Shown here in pieces: positions 26,513 through 35,143 of a stretch of DNA of 64,000 nt. The notes below the pieces were generated by a model. The model ran no database searches. It was not told the DNA's origin and was given only the letters and a program-made list of their open reading frames with translations. Position 1 is the first letter of the stretch; each line of letters opens with the position of its first letter. The DNA lies in assembly GCF_000217955.3 (NCBI RefSeq), contig NZ_AFOY02000004.1, positions 372,001 through 436,000 on the forward strand. The letters run 5' to 3'. The translations under genes were made by a program, and so were the position numbers. The stretch is from Pseudomonas fluorescens HK44 (lineage in GTDB: Bacteria > Pseudomonadota > Gammaproteobacteria > Pseudomonadales > Pseudomonadaceae).

Positions 26513-26665
26513 TTCCGGGTGATCAAGCGCCAGTTCGGTTATGTGAAGACGCGCTTGCGCGGCCTGACGAAGAACACGGCGCAACTGGTGACACTGTTTG
26601 CGCTGTCGAACTTGTGGATGGCGCGTAGACATTGACTGACGAGTGCAGGAGAGGTGCGCCTGTAA
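26513..26665 (+). pseudogene. IS5-family transposase, third block with premature stop
   Basis: [20 protein letters not shown] and [16 protein letters not shown] complete the DDE core (last catalytic region). At 26633 a TGA replaces a sense codon. After it the same frame still reads LTSAGEVRL and ends in TAA at 26663-26665, the usual C-terminus of the family. This shows decay after the element was already in place. Confidence 0.8.
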
Positions 26666-26771
26666 TGTGGGGAATGGTTACCGGGAGGTGCTCGCGGCTA
26701 TATCCCGACCTGGGTTGTGGTGATGCCACGCGTCTGAATCCACTTCAGGGACAATTGGTAGAGACTTCGGG

Positions 26772-28073
26772 TTACCAGAACCTGAACGTGTAGGCGACGA
26801 TCAGGCGATTTTCATCGACATCCGTCGTTTCGCTGCCGCGATAAGTGACGTTGCGCCAGCGCAGGCTCAGGTTTCGTAAAGGCCCGCTCTGGACCACGTA
26901 GGCAATGTCGGTATTGCGCTCCCACTCTTTGGCGGCAACGCCTCGAATATCGAAGTCATCGCCTCGAATGTAGCGCGTCATCAGTGTCAGTCCGGGTATG
27001 CCCATGGGTGCAAAGTCATAGTCGTAGCGCAATTGCCAGGAGTCTTCCCTGGCCCGTACGAAGGGTTGGTAGGTGCCGTTGTTCAAGGCCCAGGGGTCGG
27101 CGACCAACAGATAGGGAAGCCCGGTGTCGCCACTCTGATTCTGATAACCGAGGCCTAGTGAATGACCACCGCTGCTCAACGTCAGCATGCCACCCAGATA
27201 GCGGTTGTCGACGTTGGTCTGGCCCTCGTCATCGCTGCCGAAGTAGCGGACATCAGTCTTCAAGTTGATGCTTTCGGTCAGGGCCGATTTATACAGAAGG
27301 CTGGCGGCATTCTGGCTGTAGTTATCCTTCAGTTCAGCGCGGTAGAACGTGGCACTGAGATCAGGCTGGAAAGCGAAGGTCACGCCGGCATAGTTGAAGC
27401 GGTCGGTGGGCACGCCGCCGTTGGAGCCGTCGGCCGCCATGCGCATGTCTTCGTAGTCGGACGAGTCGCGCTGGTGGGCCTGGCGAAACTGTCCGGCAGT
27501 GAGGCTCAGGTTCTGGATGTCGGTGGATACGATCTGACCACCCTGATAGGTTTGTGGCAGCAGGCGCGTGTCATTGCGAAACAGCACCGGCATCACCGGT
27601 TCGTGGTTACCGAGCGTGACCTGAGTCTTGGCGACTTTGAGCTTGGCGGTCGGTGCCAGGAAGCTGTATTCATCGACGGGCTCGCCGGTCCGCTGACTGC
27701 GCTGCAAGACGCCGGTGCCGCTGCTGCCTCCACCCGAGTCGAGCTTGATGCCGACCAACCCCAGCACATCCAGGCCAACGCCTATCGTACCCTCGGTAAA
27801 TCCCGAGTTACCGCGCAAAATGAAACCTTGTGCCCAGTCTTCCGCCTTGCTCTGGGGCTTGCCGTCATGGCGCGGGCCGTCAATCAAGCCGGCGTCCCGG
27901 TAGTCACGATTCATGTAGAAATTTCGCGTTTCCAGGCTCAAGTGACTATCGGCGACCAGGTCTGCGTGGGCCGGTGTCGTGAGTAATAATGCACAGATAC
28001 ATGGGACTTTCAGGGAATACCGGGCACGAGTCGACCCGGCCATATGCCCGGTGACGGGATTGGCTGTACGCAT
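26772..28073 (-). CDS. OprD-family outer-membrane porin
   Basis: A 433-residue porin. An N-terminal signal region (KVPCICALLLTTPAHAD) is followed by LVADSHLSLETRNFYMNRDY, the OprD family opening, and by GFTEGTIGVGLDVLGLVGIK. It ends in the C-terminal aromatic signature VAYTFRFW needed for outer-membrane assembly. OprD-type channels admit small carboxylates and basic amino acids. It is the last gene of the leftward catabolic set, so it is probably the entry port for cyclohexanecarboxylate or related acids. An AGGAA motif supports the start at 28073. Confidence 0.87.
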   Translation of the reverse strand: MRTANPVTGHMAGSTRARYSLKVPCICALLLTTPAHADLVADSHLSLETRNFYMNRDYRDAGLIDGPRHDGKPQSKAEDWAQGFILRGNSGFTEGTIGVGLDVLGLVGIKLDSGGGSSGTGVLQRSQRTGEPVDEYSFLAPTAKLKVAKTQVTLGNHEPVMPVLFRNDTRLLPQTYQGGQIVSTDIQNLSLTAGQFRQAHQRDSSDYEDMRMAADGSNGGVPTDRFNYAGVTFAFQPDLSATFYRAELKDNYSQNAASLLYKSALTESINLKTDVRYFGSDDEGQTNVDNRYLGGMLTLSSGGHSLGLGYQNQSGDTGLPYLLVADPWALNNGTYQPFVRAREDSWQLRYDYDFAPMGIPGLTLMTRYIRGDDFDIRGVAAKEWERNTDIAYVVQSGPLRNLSLRWRNVTYRGSETTDVDENRLIVAYTFRFW

Positions 28074-28191
28074 GATGAGATGTTCCTGCCTGCTGTAAGT
28101 TGTTTTTGTTGTTCAGCCAGCCCCGGGTGGGGGCTGTTTTAGGGTTCTATGAACAATGACTCTTCGGCGAGGGCAGGCAGGTCGGGATTGC

Positions 28192-28671
28192 CTATTGTGC
28201 CTCGTCGTCTTGTTGCTCGTCGCCGAGCGATATAGCTGCCATGTCGCCTTGTAGCTTGTTGAGGTAATGCAGCAGGCTGACGCTGTCGTCGAAACTGAAG
28301 CCTTTCAACGCCTGCTGGTAAAACGTCTGGATCCGCTCCTGCAGTGAGTCCCAGAATGCCCTGCCGGTATCGGTCAATTGCACCAGGCGTGCACGTCCGT
28401 CATCCGGGTGCGGCACGCGTAGCACATGGTTGTCGCGTTCCATGCGCTTGAGCACGCCGTCCAGGCTCTGGCGGCTGACGAACAGGTACTCGGTCAGTTC
28501 AAAGAACGAGATACCGCCTTCATAACGTTCACGTGACAGTGCGCCAAGCACGGCCCATTGCACCGTGCTGATGCCCATCTCTTTCTGGACTTGCCTTTGC
28601 AACACGTTGCCGGTCTGGAACAACCGGAAAAACAGCGTATTGGGTACGGATCGGGTATCGCTATTGTTCAT
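28192..28671 (-). CDS. MarR-family regulator (BadR-like position)
   Basis: A 159-residue winged-helix regulator. ERYEGGISFFELTEYLFVSR and RQSLDGVLKRMERDNHVLRV form the DNA-binding part, and VPHPDDGRARLVQLTDTGRA is the wing. In Rhodopseudomonas palustris a MarR protein (BadR) represses cyclohexanecarboxylate genes and is released by a CoA intermediate. This gene sits inside the equivalent set and is a good candidate for the same role. The palindrome at 33330-33345 has the size of a MarR site. The link is inference. Confidence 0.85.
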   Translation of the reverse strand: MNNSDTRSVPNTLFFRLFQTGNVLQRQVQKEMGISTVQWAVLGALSRERYEGGISFFELTEYLFVSRQSLDGVLKRMERDNHVLRVPHPDDGRARLVQLTDTGRAFWDSLQERIQTFYQQALKGFSFDDSVSLLHYLNKLQGDMAAISLGDEQQDDEAQ

Positions 28672-28744
28672 TAATGTTCCTTGTTGGCTCCGTCAGGGCG
28701 AGCGCGATTGTATGAGCATCCGGCCTGGCGGAGCCGACAGGGCA

Positions 28745-29884
28745 TCAGTTAGGGACAAACTCGCGCGCGATGATATTTTTCATGATCTGCGCGGTGCCGT
28801 CACCGATTTGCAGGCCAAGTACATCGCGCAAGCGCTGGGCGAACGGCAGGTCCTCGCCGTAACCGGTGTGCCCATGGGCCAGCAAACACTGCTTGACCAC
28901 ATCGAACGCCAGTTTCGGCCCCCACCACTTGTTCATGGCCGCTTCGGCATTGTGTGGCAGCTTATTATCCTTGAGCCACAAGGCGTAATAGCACTGCAGG
29001 CGGGCAGCATGCACGTAGGTCTGCAATTCTGCCAGTGGGTGGGTCAAACCCTGGAAGGATGATAATGCCTGGCCGAAGGCCTTGCGCTCGGTCAGCCACT
29101 GCCAGGTTTCATCCAGCGATTGCTGGGCCAGGGCCAGGCACTGCAGGCCGATCAGGGCGCGGCTGTAGTCGAAGCCTTGCATGACTTGCTTGAAACCCTT
29201 GTTCTCATCACCGAGGCGATGGTTGACCGGCACCTGGACATTGTCGAAAAAAATCGAGCCGCGACCGATGGCGCGTTCGCCGGCATCCTCGAAGCGGGTA
29301 GTGCTGATGCCAGGCAGGTTCATCGGCACCAGGAACGCGCTGATACCGCTGGCGCGTTGCTCCACGGTGCCGGTGCGGGCGAAGACCACGGCGACGTCGG
29401 CCTGGTCGGCCATGGAAATAGAAGTTTTCTCGCCGTTGAGTACATAGACGTCGCCCTTGAGTTCGGCCTTCAGGCGCAGGCTGGCGGCATCCGATCCGCC
29501 GCTGGGTTCGGTCAGGGCGATGCAGGCGACTTTGCGCCCCGCAGTCATTTCGCTCAGCCATTCCCGGGCCAATGAGGATTCGGCGTATTGGGCGATGATC
29601 TGGCCGTTGAGCGACGTCAGCAGCGGGATGTACGCCACGTTGAAGTCACCACGGGCCAGTTCTTCGATGATCAGGCCGGCGGTGACGCAGTCCAGGCCGC
29701 TGCCGCCGAACTCTTCCGGCAGTTCACCGCCGAGCAGACCCATTTCGCCCATCTGGGCAATGACTTCGCGCTCGATGCGGCCATCGCGATCCCGTTGGCG
29801 GTAACCGGGGGCGAGGACGTCGGCACTGAATCGGGCAACGCTTTCGCGGATGGCATTTTGTTGTTCTGTGAAGGCGAAATTCAT
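28745..29884 (-). CDS. badJ: Acyl-CoA dehydrogenase, probable cyclohexanecarboxyl-CoA dehydrogenase
   Basis: A 379-residue FAD enzyme starting MNFAFTEQQNAIRESVARFS. It has ACIALTEPSGGSDAASLRLK (FAD and substrate region), TSISMADQADVAVVFARTG, and the C-terminal GHTGYGEDLPFAQRLRDVLG with LQIGDGTAQIMKNIIARE in place of the usual YEGT turn. Given badI, badH, aliA and badK around it, the likely step is oxidation of cyclohexanecarboxyl-CoA to cyclohex-1-ene-1-carboxyl-CoA. The frame is open to 29947, and I take the internal ATG with family similarity. The symbol is assigned mainly from context; aliB is the alternative name. Confidence 0.72.
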   Translation of the reverse strand: MNFAFTEQQNAIRESVARFSADVLAPGYRQRDRDGRIEREVIAQMGEMGLLGGELPEEFGGSGLDCVTAGLIIEELARGDFNVAYIPLLTSLNGQIIAQYAESSLAREWLSEMTAGRKVACIALTEPSGGSDAASLRLKAELKGDVYVLNGEKTSISMADQADVAVVFARTGTVEQRASGISAFLVPMNLPGISTTRFEDAGERAIGRGSIFFDNVQVPVNHRLGDENKGFKQVMQGFDYSRALIGLQCLALAQQSLDETWQWLTERKAFGQALSSFQGLTHPLAELQTYVHAARLQCYYALWLKDNKLPHNAEAAMNKWWGPKLAFDVVKQCLLAHGHTGYGEDLPFAQRLRDVLGLQIGDGTAQIMKNIIAREFVPN

Positions 29885-29943
29885 GATGCTCTCCAGGCCA
29901 TTCGAGTGCTGTGCCGGCAGCGCGATGGCTGCCGACGCAGGGA

Positions 29944-30726
29944 TCATTTGTAGAATTTACGGAACTCGGGCTTGCGCTTTTCCTTGAAGGCGGCGACGCC
30001 TTCCTTGGACTCCTCGGTGTCGTAGTACAGGCTCAGGGCCTGCATGCCGAGGCCACCGATACCGCCGATGTTGGCGCTGTCGGCATTGAACGAGCGCTTG
30101 GCGATGGACAGCGCGGTCGGGCTCTTCTCGAGAATTTCCTCGCACCACTTCTGTACTTCTTCATCGAGCTGTTCGTGGGGTACCACGGCGTTGACCAGCC
30201 CCCAGTCCAGCGCCTGCTGAGCGCTGTATTTGCGGCACAGGTACCAGATCTCGCGGGCACGTTTTTCGCCAATCAGGCGCGACAGGTACGCCGTGCCGTA
30301 ACCCGGATCGACCGAGCCGACCTTGGGGCCGACCTGGCCGAACACGGCTTTGTCGGAGGCGATGCTCAGGTCGCAGACCACGTGCAGCACGTGCCCGCCG
30401 CCGATGGCAAAGCCGTTGACCCGGGCGATCACCGGCTTGGGCACTTCGCGGATCAGGTTCTGCAACTCTTCGACCGGCAGGCCGATCAAGCCGCGACCGT
30501 CGTACTGGCCTTCATGGGCGCCCTGGTCGCCGCCGGTGCAGAAGGCCTTGTCGCCTGCGCCAGTGAAGACGATGACGCCGATTTCCTTGTTCCAGCCGGC
30601 GCGGTTGAAGGCGTCGAGCAACTCCATGCAGGTCTGGCCGCGGAACGCGTTGTAGCGCTCCGGGCGGTTGATGGTGATGGTGGCGACGCCGTTGAGTTCC
30701 TGGTAGAGGATGTCTTCGTAGTTCAT
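29944..30726 (-). CDS. badI: 2-ketocyclohexanecarboxyl-CoA hydrolase
   Basis: A 260-residue crotonase-fold enzyme that opens the ring of 2-ketocyclohexanecarboxyl-CoA to give pimeloyl-CoA. NGVATITINRPERYNAFRG, VIVFTGAGDKAFCTGGDQGA and QYDGRGLIGLPVEELQNLIR are close to what I recall of R. palustris BadI, a relative of MenB. The GGDQ motif and PKVGSVDPGYGTAYLSRLIG are family marks. The stop lies 60 bases before the dehydrogenase start and the start 32 bases after badH. Assignment is supported by both sequence and neighbours. Confidence 0.88.
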   Translation of the reverse strand: MNYEDILYQELNGVATITINRPERYNAFRGQTCMELLDAFNRAGWNKEIGVIVFTGAGDKAFCTGGDQGAHEGQYDGRGLIGLPVEELQNLIREVPKPVIARVNGFAIGGGHVLHVVCDLSIASDKAVFGQVGPKVGSVDPGYGTAYLSRLIGEKRAREIWYLCRKYSAQQALDWGLVNAVVPHEQLDEEVQKWCEEILEKSPTALSIAKRSFNADSANIGGIGGLGMQALSLYYDTEESKEGVAAFKEKRKPEFRKFYK

Positions 30727-30757
30727 TGCAATATCTCCTGGTAGTTGGTCGTCGGGC

Positions 30758-31525
30758 TTAGCCGGCCATCGTCAGTCCACCGGACACGCTGATCACTTGT
30801 CCGGTGATGAAGTTGGCGTCGTCGCTGGCGAGTAGGGCGATGATGCCCGGGTAGTCTTCGGGCTGGCCGAGGCGACGCATCGGCACGGCATTCTTGAACG
30901 CTTCCAGGAGCTTTTCCGGGTTGCTGGAGGTTTCGGCCACGCTCTTGAGCAGCGCAGTGTCGGTCGGGCCGGGGCAGACCACATTGACGTTGATGTTCTT
31001 GGTCGCCAGTTCCCGCGCCAGGGTTTTACTCAAGCCCACCAGGCCCGCCTTGCAGGCCGCGTACACGGCCTCGCCCGAGGAGCCGACGCGGGCGGCATCG
31101 GAGGCGATGTTGATGACTTTGCCGCCACCGGCCTCGAGCATTTTCGGCAGCACGACGTGGTGCATGTTCAGGGCACCGGTCAGGTTGATCGAAATCAACT
31201 GTTCCCACTGCTTGGGTTCCGTTTTGAGGAAGGGCATGAAACGGTCGAAACCGGCGTTGTTGACCAGTACCGTCGGCACGCCCAGATCTTTTTCGATGGT
31301 GGCGACGGTGTCGGTGATCACGGCGTAGTCGGTGATGTCGGCGGCGTAAGCGACTGCTTTGCCACCGGCTTCGCGGATCAGGTCGACGGTGGTTTGCGCC
31401 GCGGCGCTATCGCGATCGAGCACGGCCACCAGGCTACCTTCGGCAGCGAAGCGCTGGCACACGGCGCGACCGATGCCGCCGCCGCCACCGGTGATGATCA
31501 CGGTTTTTCCACTTAGGCCTTTCAT
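30758..31525 (-). CDS. badH: 2-hydroxycyclohexanecarboxyl-CoA dehydrogenase
   Basis: A 255-residue SDR. Cofactor loop TGGGGGIGRAVCQRFAAEGS, NNAG (LVNNAGFDRFMPFLKTEP) and catalytic SDAARVGSSGEAVYAACKAG. The segments KTEPKQWEQLISINLTGAL, NVVCPGPTDTALL and ISVSGGLTMAG agree very closely with R. palustris BadH as I remember it. It oxidises 2-hydroxy- to 2-ketocyclohexanecarboxyl-CoA with NAD. Encoded between aliA and badI in the leftward set. Confidence 0.88.
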   Translation of the reverse strand: MKGLSGKTVIITGGGGGIGRAVCQRFAAEGSLVAVLDRDSAAAQTTVDLIREAGGKAVAYAADITDYAVITDTVATIEKDLGVPTVLVNNAGFDRFMPFLKTEPKQWEQLISINLTGALNMHHVVLPKMLEAGGGKVINIASDAARVGSSGEAVYAACKAGLVGLSKTLARELATKNINVNVVCPGPTDTALLKSVAETSSNPEKLLEAFKNAVPMRRLGQPEDYPGIIALLASDDANFITGQVISVSGGLTMAG

Positions 31526-31572
31526 AGGGGCATTCTCCAGGTCAGTTGAGTTGCGTGTATCGAGTGTGTGGA

Positions 31573-33237
31573 TCAGCGACGCTTGGCCGGGTCGATGCGA
31601 ATGCTCGCGGCCCGCTCATGCAGCTTGAATTTCTGGATCTTTCCGGAGGGCGTGCGGGGCAGGGCGGGCAGCACTTCCAGGTATTCGGGCAAGTAGTTTC
31701 GCGACAGGTTGTGTTCGAGCAGGAAGGTCACCGCGTCATCGAGGCCCAGCTCTGTATAATCGTCATGCAAGGTGACGTAGGCGCAGACACGTTCGCCAAG
31801 ACGCTCGTCGGGGCAGCCAACCAGGGCCACCGCTAAAATGGCCGGATGCTTGTAGAGCAGGTTTTCCACCTCCACCACCGGGATGTTTTCGCCGCCGCGG
31901 ATGACCACATCCTTGGTTCGTCCGGTGATGCGGATATAGCCCTGGGCATCCATGCGGGCCAGATCGCCGGTGTCGAACCAGCCCAGGGCATCAACGCAGT
32001 AGAGATCGGGACGCTTGAGGTAGCCCACGAACAGACTGGCGCCGCGAACCTGAAGGTGGCCTTCGCTGCCGGCGGGGAGCGCAAACCCGGTATCGTCGAC
32101 CACCTGCACCTCCATCAGGGGCAAGGCGACGCCGTCGGTGTAAATGGCTCGCTCGGGCTCGTCCTGTGGGCGCGTCATGGTGGAAGCGCCGGTTTCGGTC
32201 ATGCCCCAGGCCGAGATGATTTTCGCGTTGATGCTTTTCCCAGCCTTTTCCACCAGGCTTTCCGGAATGGGTGCGCCGGCCGAGACAAAAATACGCAGGC
32301 TCGACAGCGCATCACCGTTGTCCGGCGCAAGCTCAATCAAATCGGCGAGAAACGGCGTCGAGGCCATCGTAAAGGTGGGGCGCTCGGCGGCGGCGATCCT
32401 GATCGCGGTGCGCACATCCCAGACGTCCTGCAGCACCGCTGCCGCACCCAGGTAGACGGGCATCAGCAATCCGTAGAGAAAACCGGTCTGGTGAGCCATG
32501 GGCGAGGCCATGAAGATAATGTCTTCGTGGACAAGCGCTAGGCGTTCGGCATAAGGAATGATGTTGCTCAACAGTGTTCTGGACGTGTGCAGCACGCCCT
32601 TGGGTTCACCGGTGGTGCCGGAGGTGAACAGCAGTTGGACGATGTCGTCGGCATGCGGGCGGCGCTGGGCGAACAGAGCCTGGGTATCGCAATTCTTTTC
32701 CCATTCCCGGTTGAGCAGCTGCTGTTCAAAGCTGTTGTCGCCGTCGCCACCTATCACCAGCACATGGCGCAGTTCCGGCAGGTCGGTGCGTAAGCCTTCG
32801 GTCATGCTGGCGTAGTCAAAGCCGCGGAAATGTTGTGGCACGACCAGTAGATGACTACGGGCGTGGCCGAGCATGAAGCGCAGCTCGCGTTCACGAAAGA
32901 TCGGCATCAACGGGTTGAACACGGCGCCGATGCGGGCACAGGCCAGGAACAGCGCGCTCATTTGCCAGCAGTTAGGCAACTGACAGGAAACCACGCTGCC
33001 TTTTTCCACGCCCAGGGAAGCCAGGCCGGCAGCCATGCGGGTGACCACTGCATCCAGTTCGCCGAAGGTATAGGAGGTGGGAGTGTCCTCTCCTGCGCGG
33101 TAACCGGTCAGGGCGCGGCAGTCTGCGCCTTTGGCAAGCTGTGAGTCCCAGTAGTCTGTAATGATATTGTCATTTAATGAATCAGTGCTGGGCGCATTTG
33201 AACGACGATCTGGTGGTGTGCCTGTCCAGGTGTTCAT
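31573..33237 (-). CDS. aliA: Cyclohexanecarboxylate-CoA ligase
   Basis: A 554-residue AMP-forming acyl-CoA synthetase. The ATP loop is LLFTSGTTGEPKGVLHTSRT, the adenylate-binding region is IISAWGMTETGASTMTRPQD, the hinge is ITGRTKDVVIRGGENIPVVE and the catalytic lysine is near the end (PRTPSGKIQKFKL). It begins the leftward set, 47 bases before badH, and would activate cyclohexanecarboxylate after uptake. Related ligases act on other alicyclic acids, so the exact acid is inferred from the neighbours. Confidence 0.83.
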   Translation of the reverse strand: MNTWTGTPPDRRSNAPSTDSLNDNIITDYWDSQLAKGADCRALTGYRAGEDTPTSYTFGELDAVVTRMAAGLASLGVEKGSVVSCQLPNCWQMSALFLACARIGAVFNPLMPIFRERELRFMLGHARSHLLVVPQHFRGFDYASMTEGLRTDLPELRHVLVIGGDGDNSFEQQLLNREWEKNCDTQALFAQRRPHADDIVQLLFTSGTTGEPKGVLHTSRTLLSNIIPYAERLALVHEDIIFMASPMAHQTGFLYGLLMPVYLGAAAVLQDVWDVRTAIRIAAAERPTFTMASTPFLADLIELAPDNGDALSSLRIFVSAGAPIPESLVEKAGKSINAKIISAWGMTETGASTMTRPQDEPERAIYTDGVALPLMEVQVVDDTGFALPAGSEGHLQVRGASLFVGYLKRPDLYCVDALGWFDTGDLARMDAQGYIRITGRTKDVVIRGGENIPVVEVENLLYKHPAILAVALVGCPDERLGERVCAYVTLHDDYTELGLDDAVTFLLEHNLSRNYLPEYLEVLPALPRTPSGKIQKFKLHERAASIRIDPAKRR

Positions 33238-33406
33238 TTATTTATATCGACTCTTAAGGGTTGGCGTTGTTGTTATCTTACGATCTGGTATTGCCCTTTC
33301 GATGACTTGAAGATAAGGCTTTCAAAATTAATATGTCAACATATTGTCTTTGTATTTTTCTGTGGATATATTCGAAGCCAGTCCCGAATAACAAGAGGTA
33401 GGTGAC
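33238..33406. promoter_or_regulatory. Divergent promoter region of the catabolic cluster
   Basis: The 169 bases between the starts of aliA (leftward) and badK (rightward) must hold the promoters of both sets. The DNA is AT-rich near 33320-33375. The palindrome at 33330-33345 is listed separately. It is 92 bases from the aliA start codon and 61 from that of badK. Confidence 0.75.
33330..33345. promoter_or_regulatory. Perfect palindrome, probable MarR/BadR operator
   Basis: AATATGT-CA-ACATATT: two perfect 7-base arms around CA, followed by TTGTCTTTGT-like sequence. MarR proteins bind inverted repeats of this size. A degenerate version with the same right flank (TATTGTCTTTGT) occurs at 44795-44810. 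The location between the divergent sets suits one repressor controlling both. Confidence 0.6.
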
Positions 33407-34183
33407 ATGGCTTTCCTGAACATCCTTGTCGAGCAGCGTGCGGCCGTTGGCCTGATCCGCCTTAATCGCCCGACTGTCTATAACGCGCTCAATGACGCCT
33501 TGATGACCGAGTTGGGCCAGGCACTGCTGGCCTTCGAGGCCGATGAGCAGATTCGGACCATCGTCATTACCGGCAACGACAAAGCCTTCGCGGCCGGCGC
33601 CGACCTCAGCGAATTGCAGTTCAAGGGCTTTGCTGATGTGTACCTGGAGAATTTCGTCACGGCCAACTGGGAAACCGTCACTCGCTGCCGCAAACCGGTG
33701 ATTGCAGCGGTTGCCGGCCTGGCACTGGGCGGTGGCTGCGAGCTGGCGATGATGTGCGACATGATCATCGCCGCCGACAACGCCCGTTTTGGCCAGCCCG
33801 AAGTCAAGGTCGGCACGTTGCCCGGTGCCGGTGGCACCCAACGGCTGGCCCGCGCCATCGGCAAGGCCAAGGCCATGGACTTGTGCCTGACCGGGCGCTT
33901 CATGGAGGTCGATGAGGCCGAGCGACTCGGGTTGATCAGCCGCGTGGTGCCCCTGGCCGACCTGCTGGATGAAGCCCTGGCCGTGGCCGAACTAATCGCC
34001 GGTCACCCGGCCCTCGCGGTGAAACTCAATAAAGAAGCGGTCAACCGGGCCTTCGAAACCACCCTGGCCGAGGGTGTGCAGTTCGAGCGGCGACTGATGC
34101 ACGCCAGTTTTGCCAGTCAGGACCAGAAGGAAGGCATGCAGGCCTTTGCCCAGAAGCGCAAGCCGGTATGGACCCACCGCTGA
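33407..34183 (+). CDS. badK: Cyclohex-1-ene-1-carboxyl-CoA hydratase
   Basis: A 258-residue crotonase. IRLNRPTVYNALNDALMTEL, TGNDKAFAAGADLSELQFKG, VAGLALGGGCELAMMCDMII and QPEVKVGTLPGAGGTQRLAR hold the oxyanion loop and both catalytic glutamates (GGCEL and QPEVK). The C-terminus TLAEGVQFERRLMHASFASQ resembles R. palustris BadK closely. It adds water to give 2-hydroxycyclohexanecarboxyl-CoA. First gene of the rightward set. Confidence 0.85.
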   Translation: MAFLNILVEQRAAVGLIRLNRPTVYNALNDALMTELGQALLAFEADEQIRTIVITGNDKAFAAGADLSELQFKGFADVYLENFVTANWETVTRCRKPVIAAVAGLALGGGCELAMMCDMIIAADNARFGQPEVKVGTLPGAGGTQRLARAIGKAKAMDLCLTGRFMEVDEAERLGLISRVVPLADLLDEALAVAELIAGHPALAVKLNKEAVNRAFETTLAEGVQFERRLMHASFASQDQKEGMQAFAQKRKPVWTHR

Positions 34184-34234
34184 TATGCGCAATTGATTGG
34201 CAAGTCGCATAAAAACAATAAGAGGAACTGTCCG

Positions 34235-35089
34235 ATGACCGCAACCGTACAAATGACCCGCGAGGGAGGAGTGGCCTTGATCCGCGTCGACCATCCCCCG
34301 GTCAATGCCCTTGGTCACGCCGTGCGCGCCGGACTGCTGGAAGCCTTTGTCGCGGCCGAGCAGGACAAGCAGGTCGAATTGATCATGCTCTATTGCGCGG
34401 GCAAGACCTTTATCGCTGGAGCCGATATTCGCGAGTTCGGCCAGCCTGCACAGGCACCGATCCTGCAGGAGCTGACCCTGGCCATCGAGAACGGCAACAA
34501 GCCCTCGCTGGCGGTGATGCACGGTTCAGTGCTGGGCGGCGGGCTGGAGATAGCACTGGGCTGTCACTACCGCATTGCCCACTTGGCCACGCGGCTCGGC
34601 TTGCCCGAAACCCGCCTGGGCCTGTTGCCCGGTGGTGGTGGTACTCAACGCCTGCCACGCCTGGTGGGTGTGGAGAACGCGCTGGACATGATCATCACGG
34701 GTGAACCGATCGAGGCGGCCCAAGCGTTGGGTCTGGGTCTTGTAGACGCCCTGTTCGATGATGAGCCTCTGGTCGCAGGCCTGCGGCAGGCACGACAGTT
34801 GTTGGCCGAGCACGCCCCCGTGCGCCGCGTTGGTCAGGTTCAGGTACCCACTGACTGTGCCCAAGCAACGGCTTTGTTTACCGCGCGGCGCAGTGAGATC
34901 TGCCGAACCCAACCTGATTCATTCTCGGCGCCGCGTTGCCTTGCCGCGATCGAAGCGGCGACCCAAATGCCATTGATCGAAGGCCTGCAGCGCGAGCGCG
35001 CGCTGTTTCTCGAATGCATGGCATCACCCCAGCGCGCGACGCTGATCGAAGACTTCTTTGCCCGGCGCCAGGCGGCCAAGAACCGCTAA
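34235..35089 (+). CDS. Enoyl-CoA hydratase/isomerase, probable 2,3-didehydropimeloyl-CoA hydratase
   Basis: A 284-residue protein beginning MTATVQMTREGGVALIRVDH. Crotonase motifs: YCAGKTFIAGADIREFGQPA, SVLGGGLEIALGCHYRIA (Glu) and LPETRLGLLPGGGGTQRLPR (Glu). A C-terminal extension of about 60 residues resembles the linker of multifunctional beta-oxidation proteins. In R. palustris PimF is one protein with hydratase and dehydrogenase halves. Here the hydratase half stands alone and the dehydrogenase is encoded at 39248. The frame is open from 34193, but the later ATG has the Shine-Dalgarno (AAGAGG). Confidence 0.75.
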   Translation: MTATVQMTREGGVALIRVDHPPVNALGHAVRAGLLEAFVAAEQDKQVELIMLYCAGKTFIAGADIREFGQPAQAPILQELTLAIENGNKPSLAVMHGSVLGGGLEIALGCHYRIAHLATRLGLPETRLGLLPGGGGTQRLPRLVGVENALDMIITGEPIEAAQALGLGLVDALFDDEPLVAGLRQARQLLAEHAPVRRVGQVQVPTDCAQATALFTARRSEICRTQPDSFSAPRCLAAIEAATQMPLIEGLQRERALFLECMASPQRATLIEDFFARRQAAKNR

Positions 35090-35143
35090 AGCTGAATCAA
35101 TGGCCAGCCTGGTGTTGGCCTGACTATCGATCGAGGACTTTGC

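Larger units (their letters stand above)
22381..26665 (+). mobile_element. IS5-family element interrupted by a group II intron and an IS1111-type element
   Basis: The element begins just after CTAG, a normal target duplication for this IS5 group. Its transposase frame is found in three blocks: 22446-22959, 24810-25123 and 26513-26665. Removing the intron and the IS1111-type element restores one continuous frame of about 316 codons. The last block has a TGA at 26633 in place of a sense codon, 10 codons before the old TAA stop at 26663-26665. No inverted copy of the left end and no second CTAG are seen to the right, so the right end is lost. It cannot move by itself. Confidence 0.8.

Noticed and set aside
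22381..26665. Prophage or defence island
   Set aside because: The reverse transcriptase at 23478 has the maturase domain and lies in a group II intron with domain V, so it is neither a retron nor a DRT-type defence RT. No phage structural genes are present.
28118..28140. Hairpin CAGCCCC/GGGGCTG as a terminator of the MarR gene
   Set aside because: The T-run lies on the plus-strand side, while both neighbouring genes run leftward. It would not terminate them properly.
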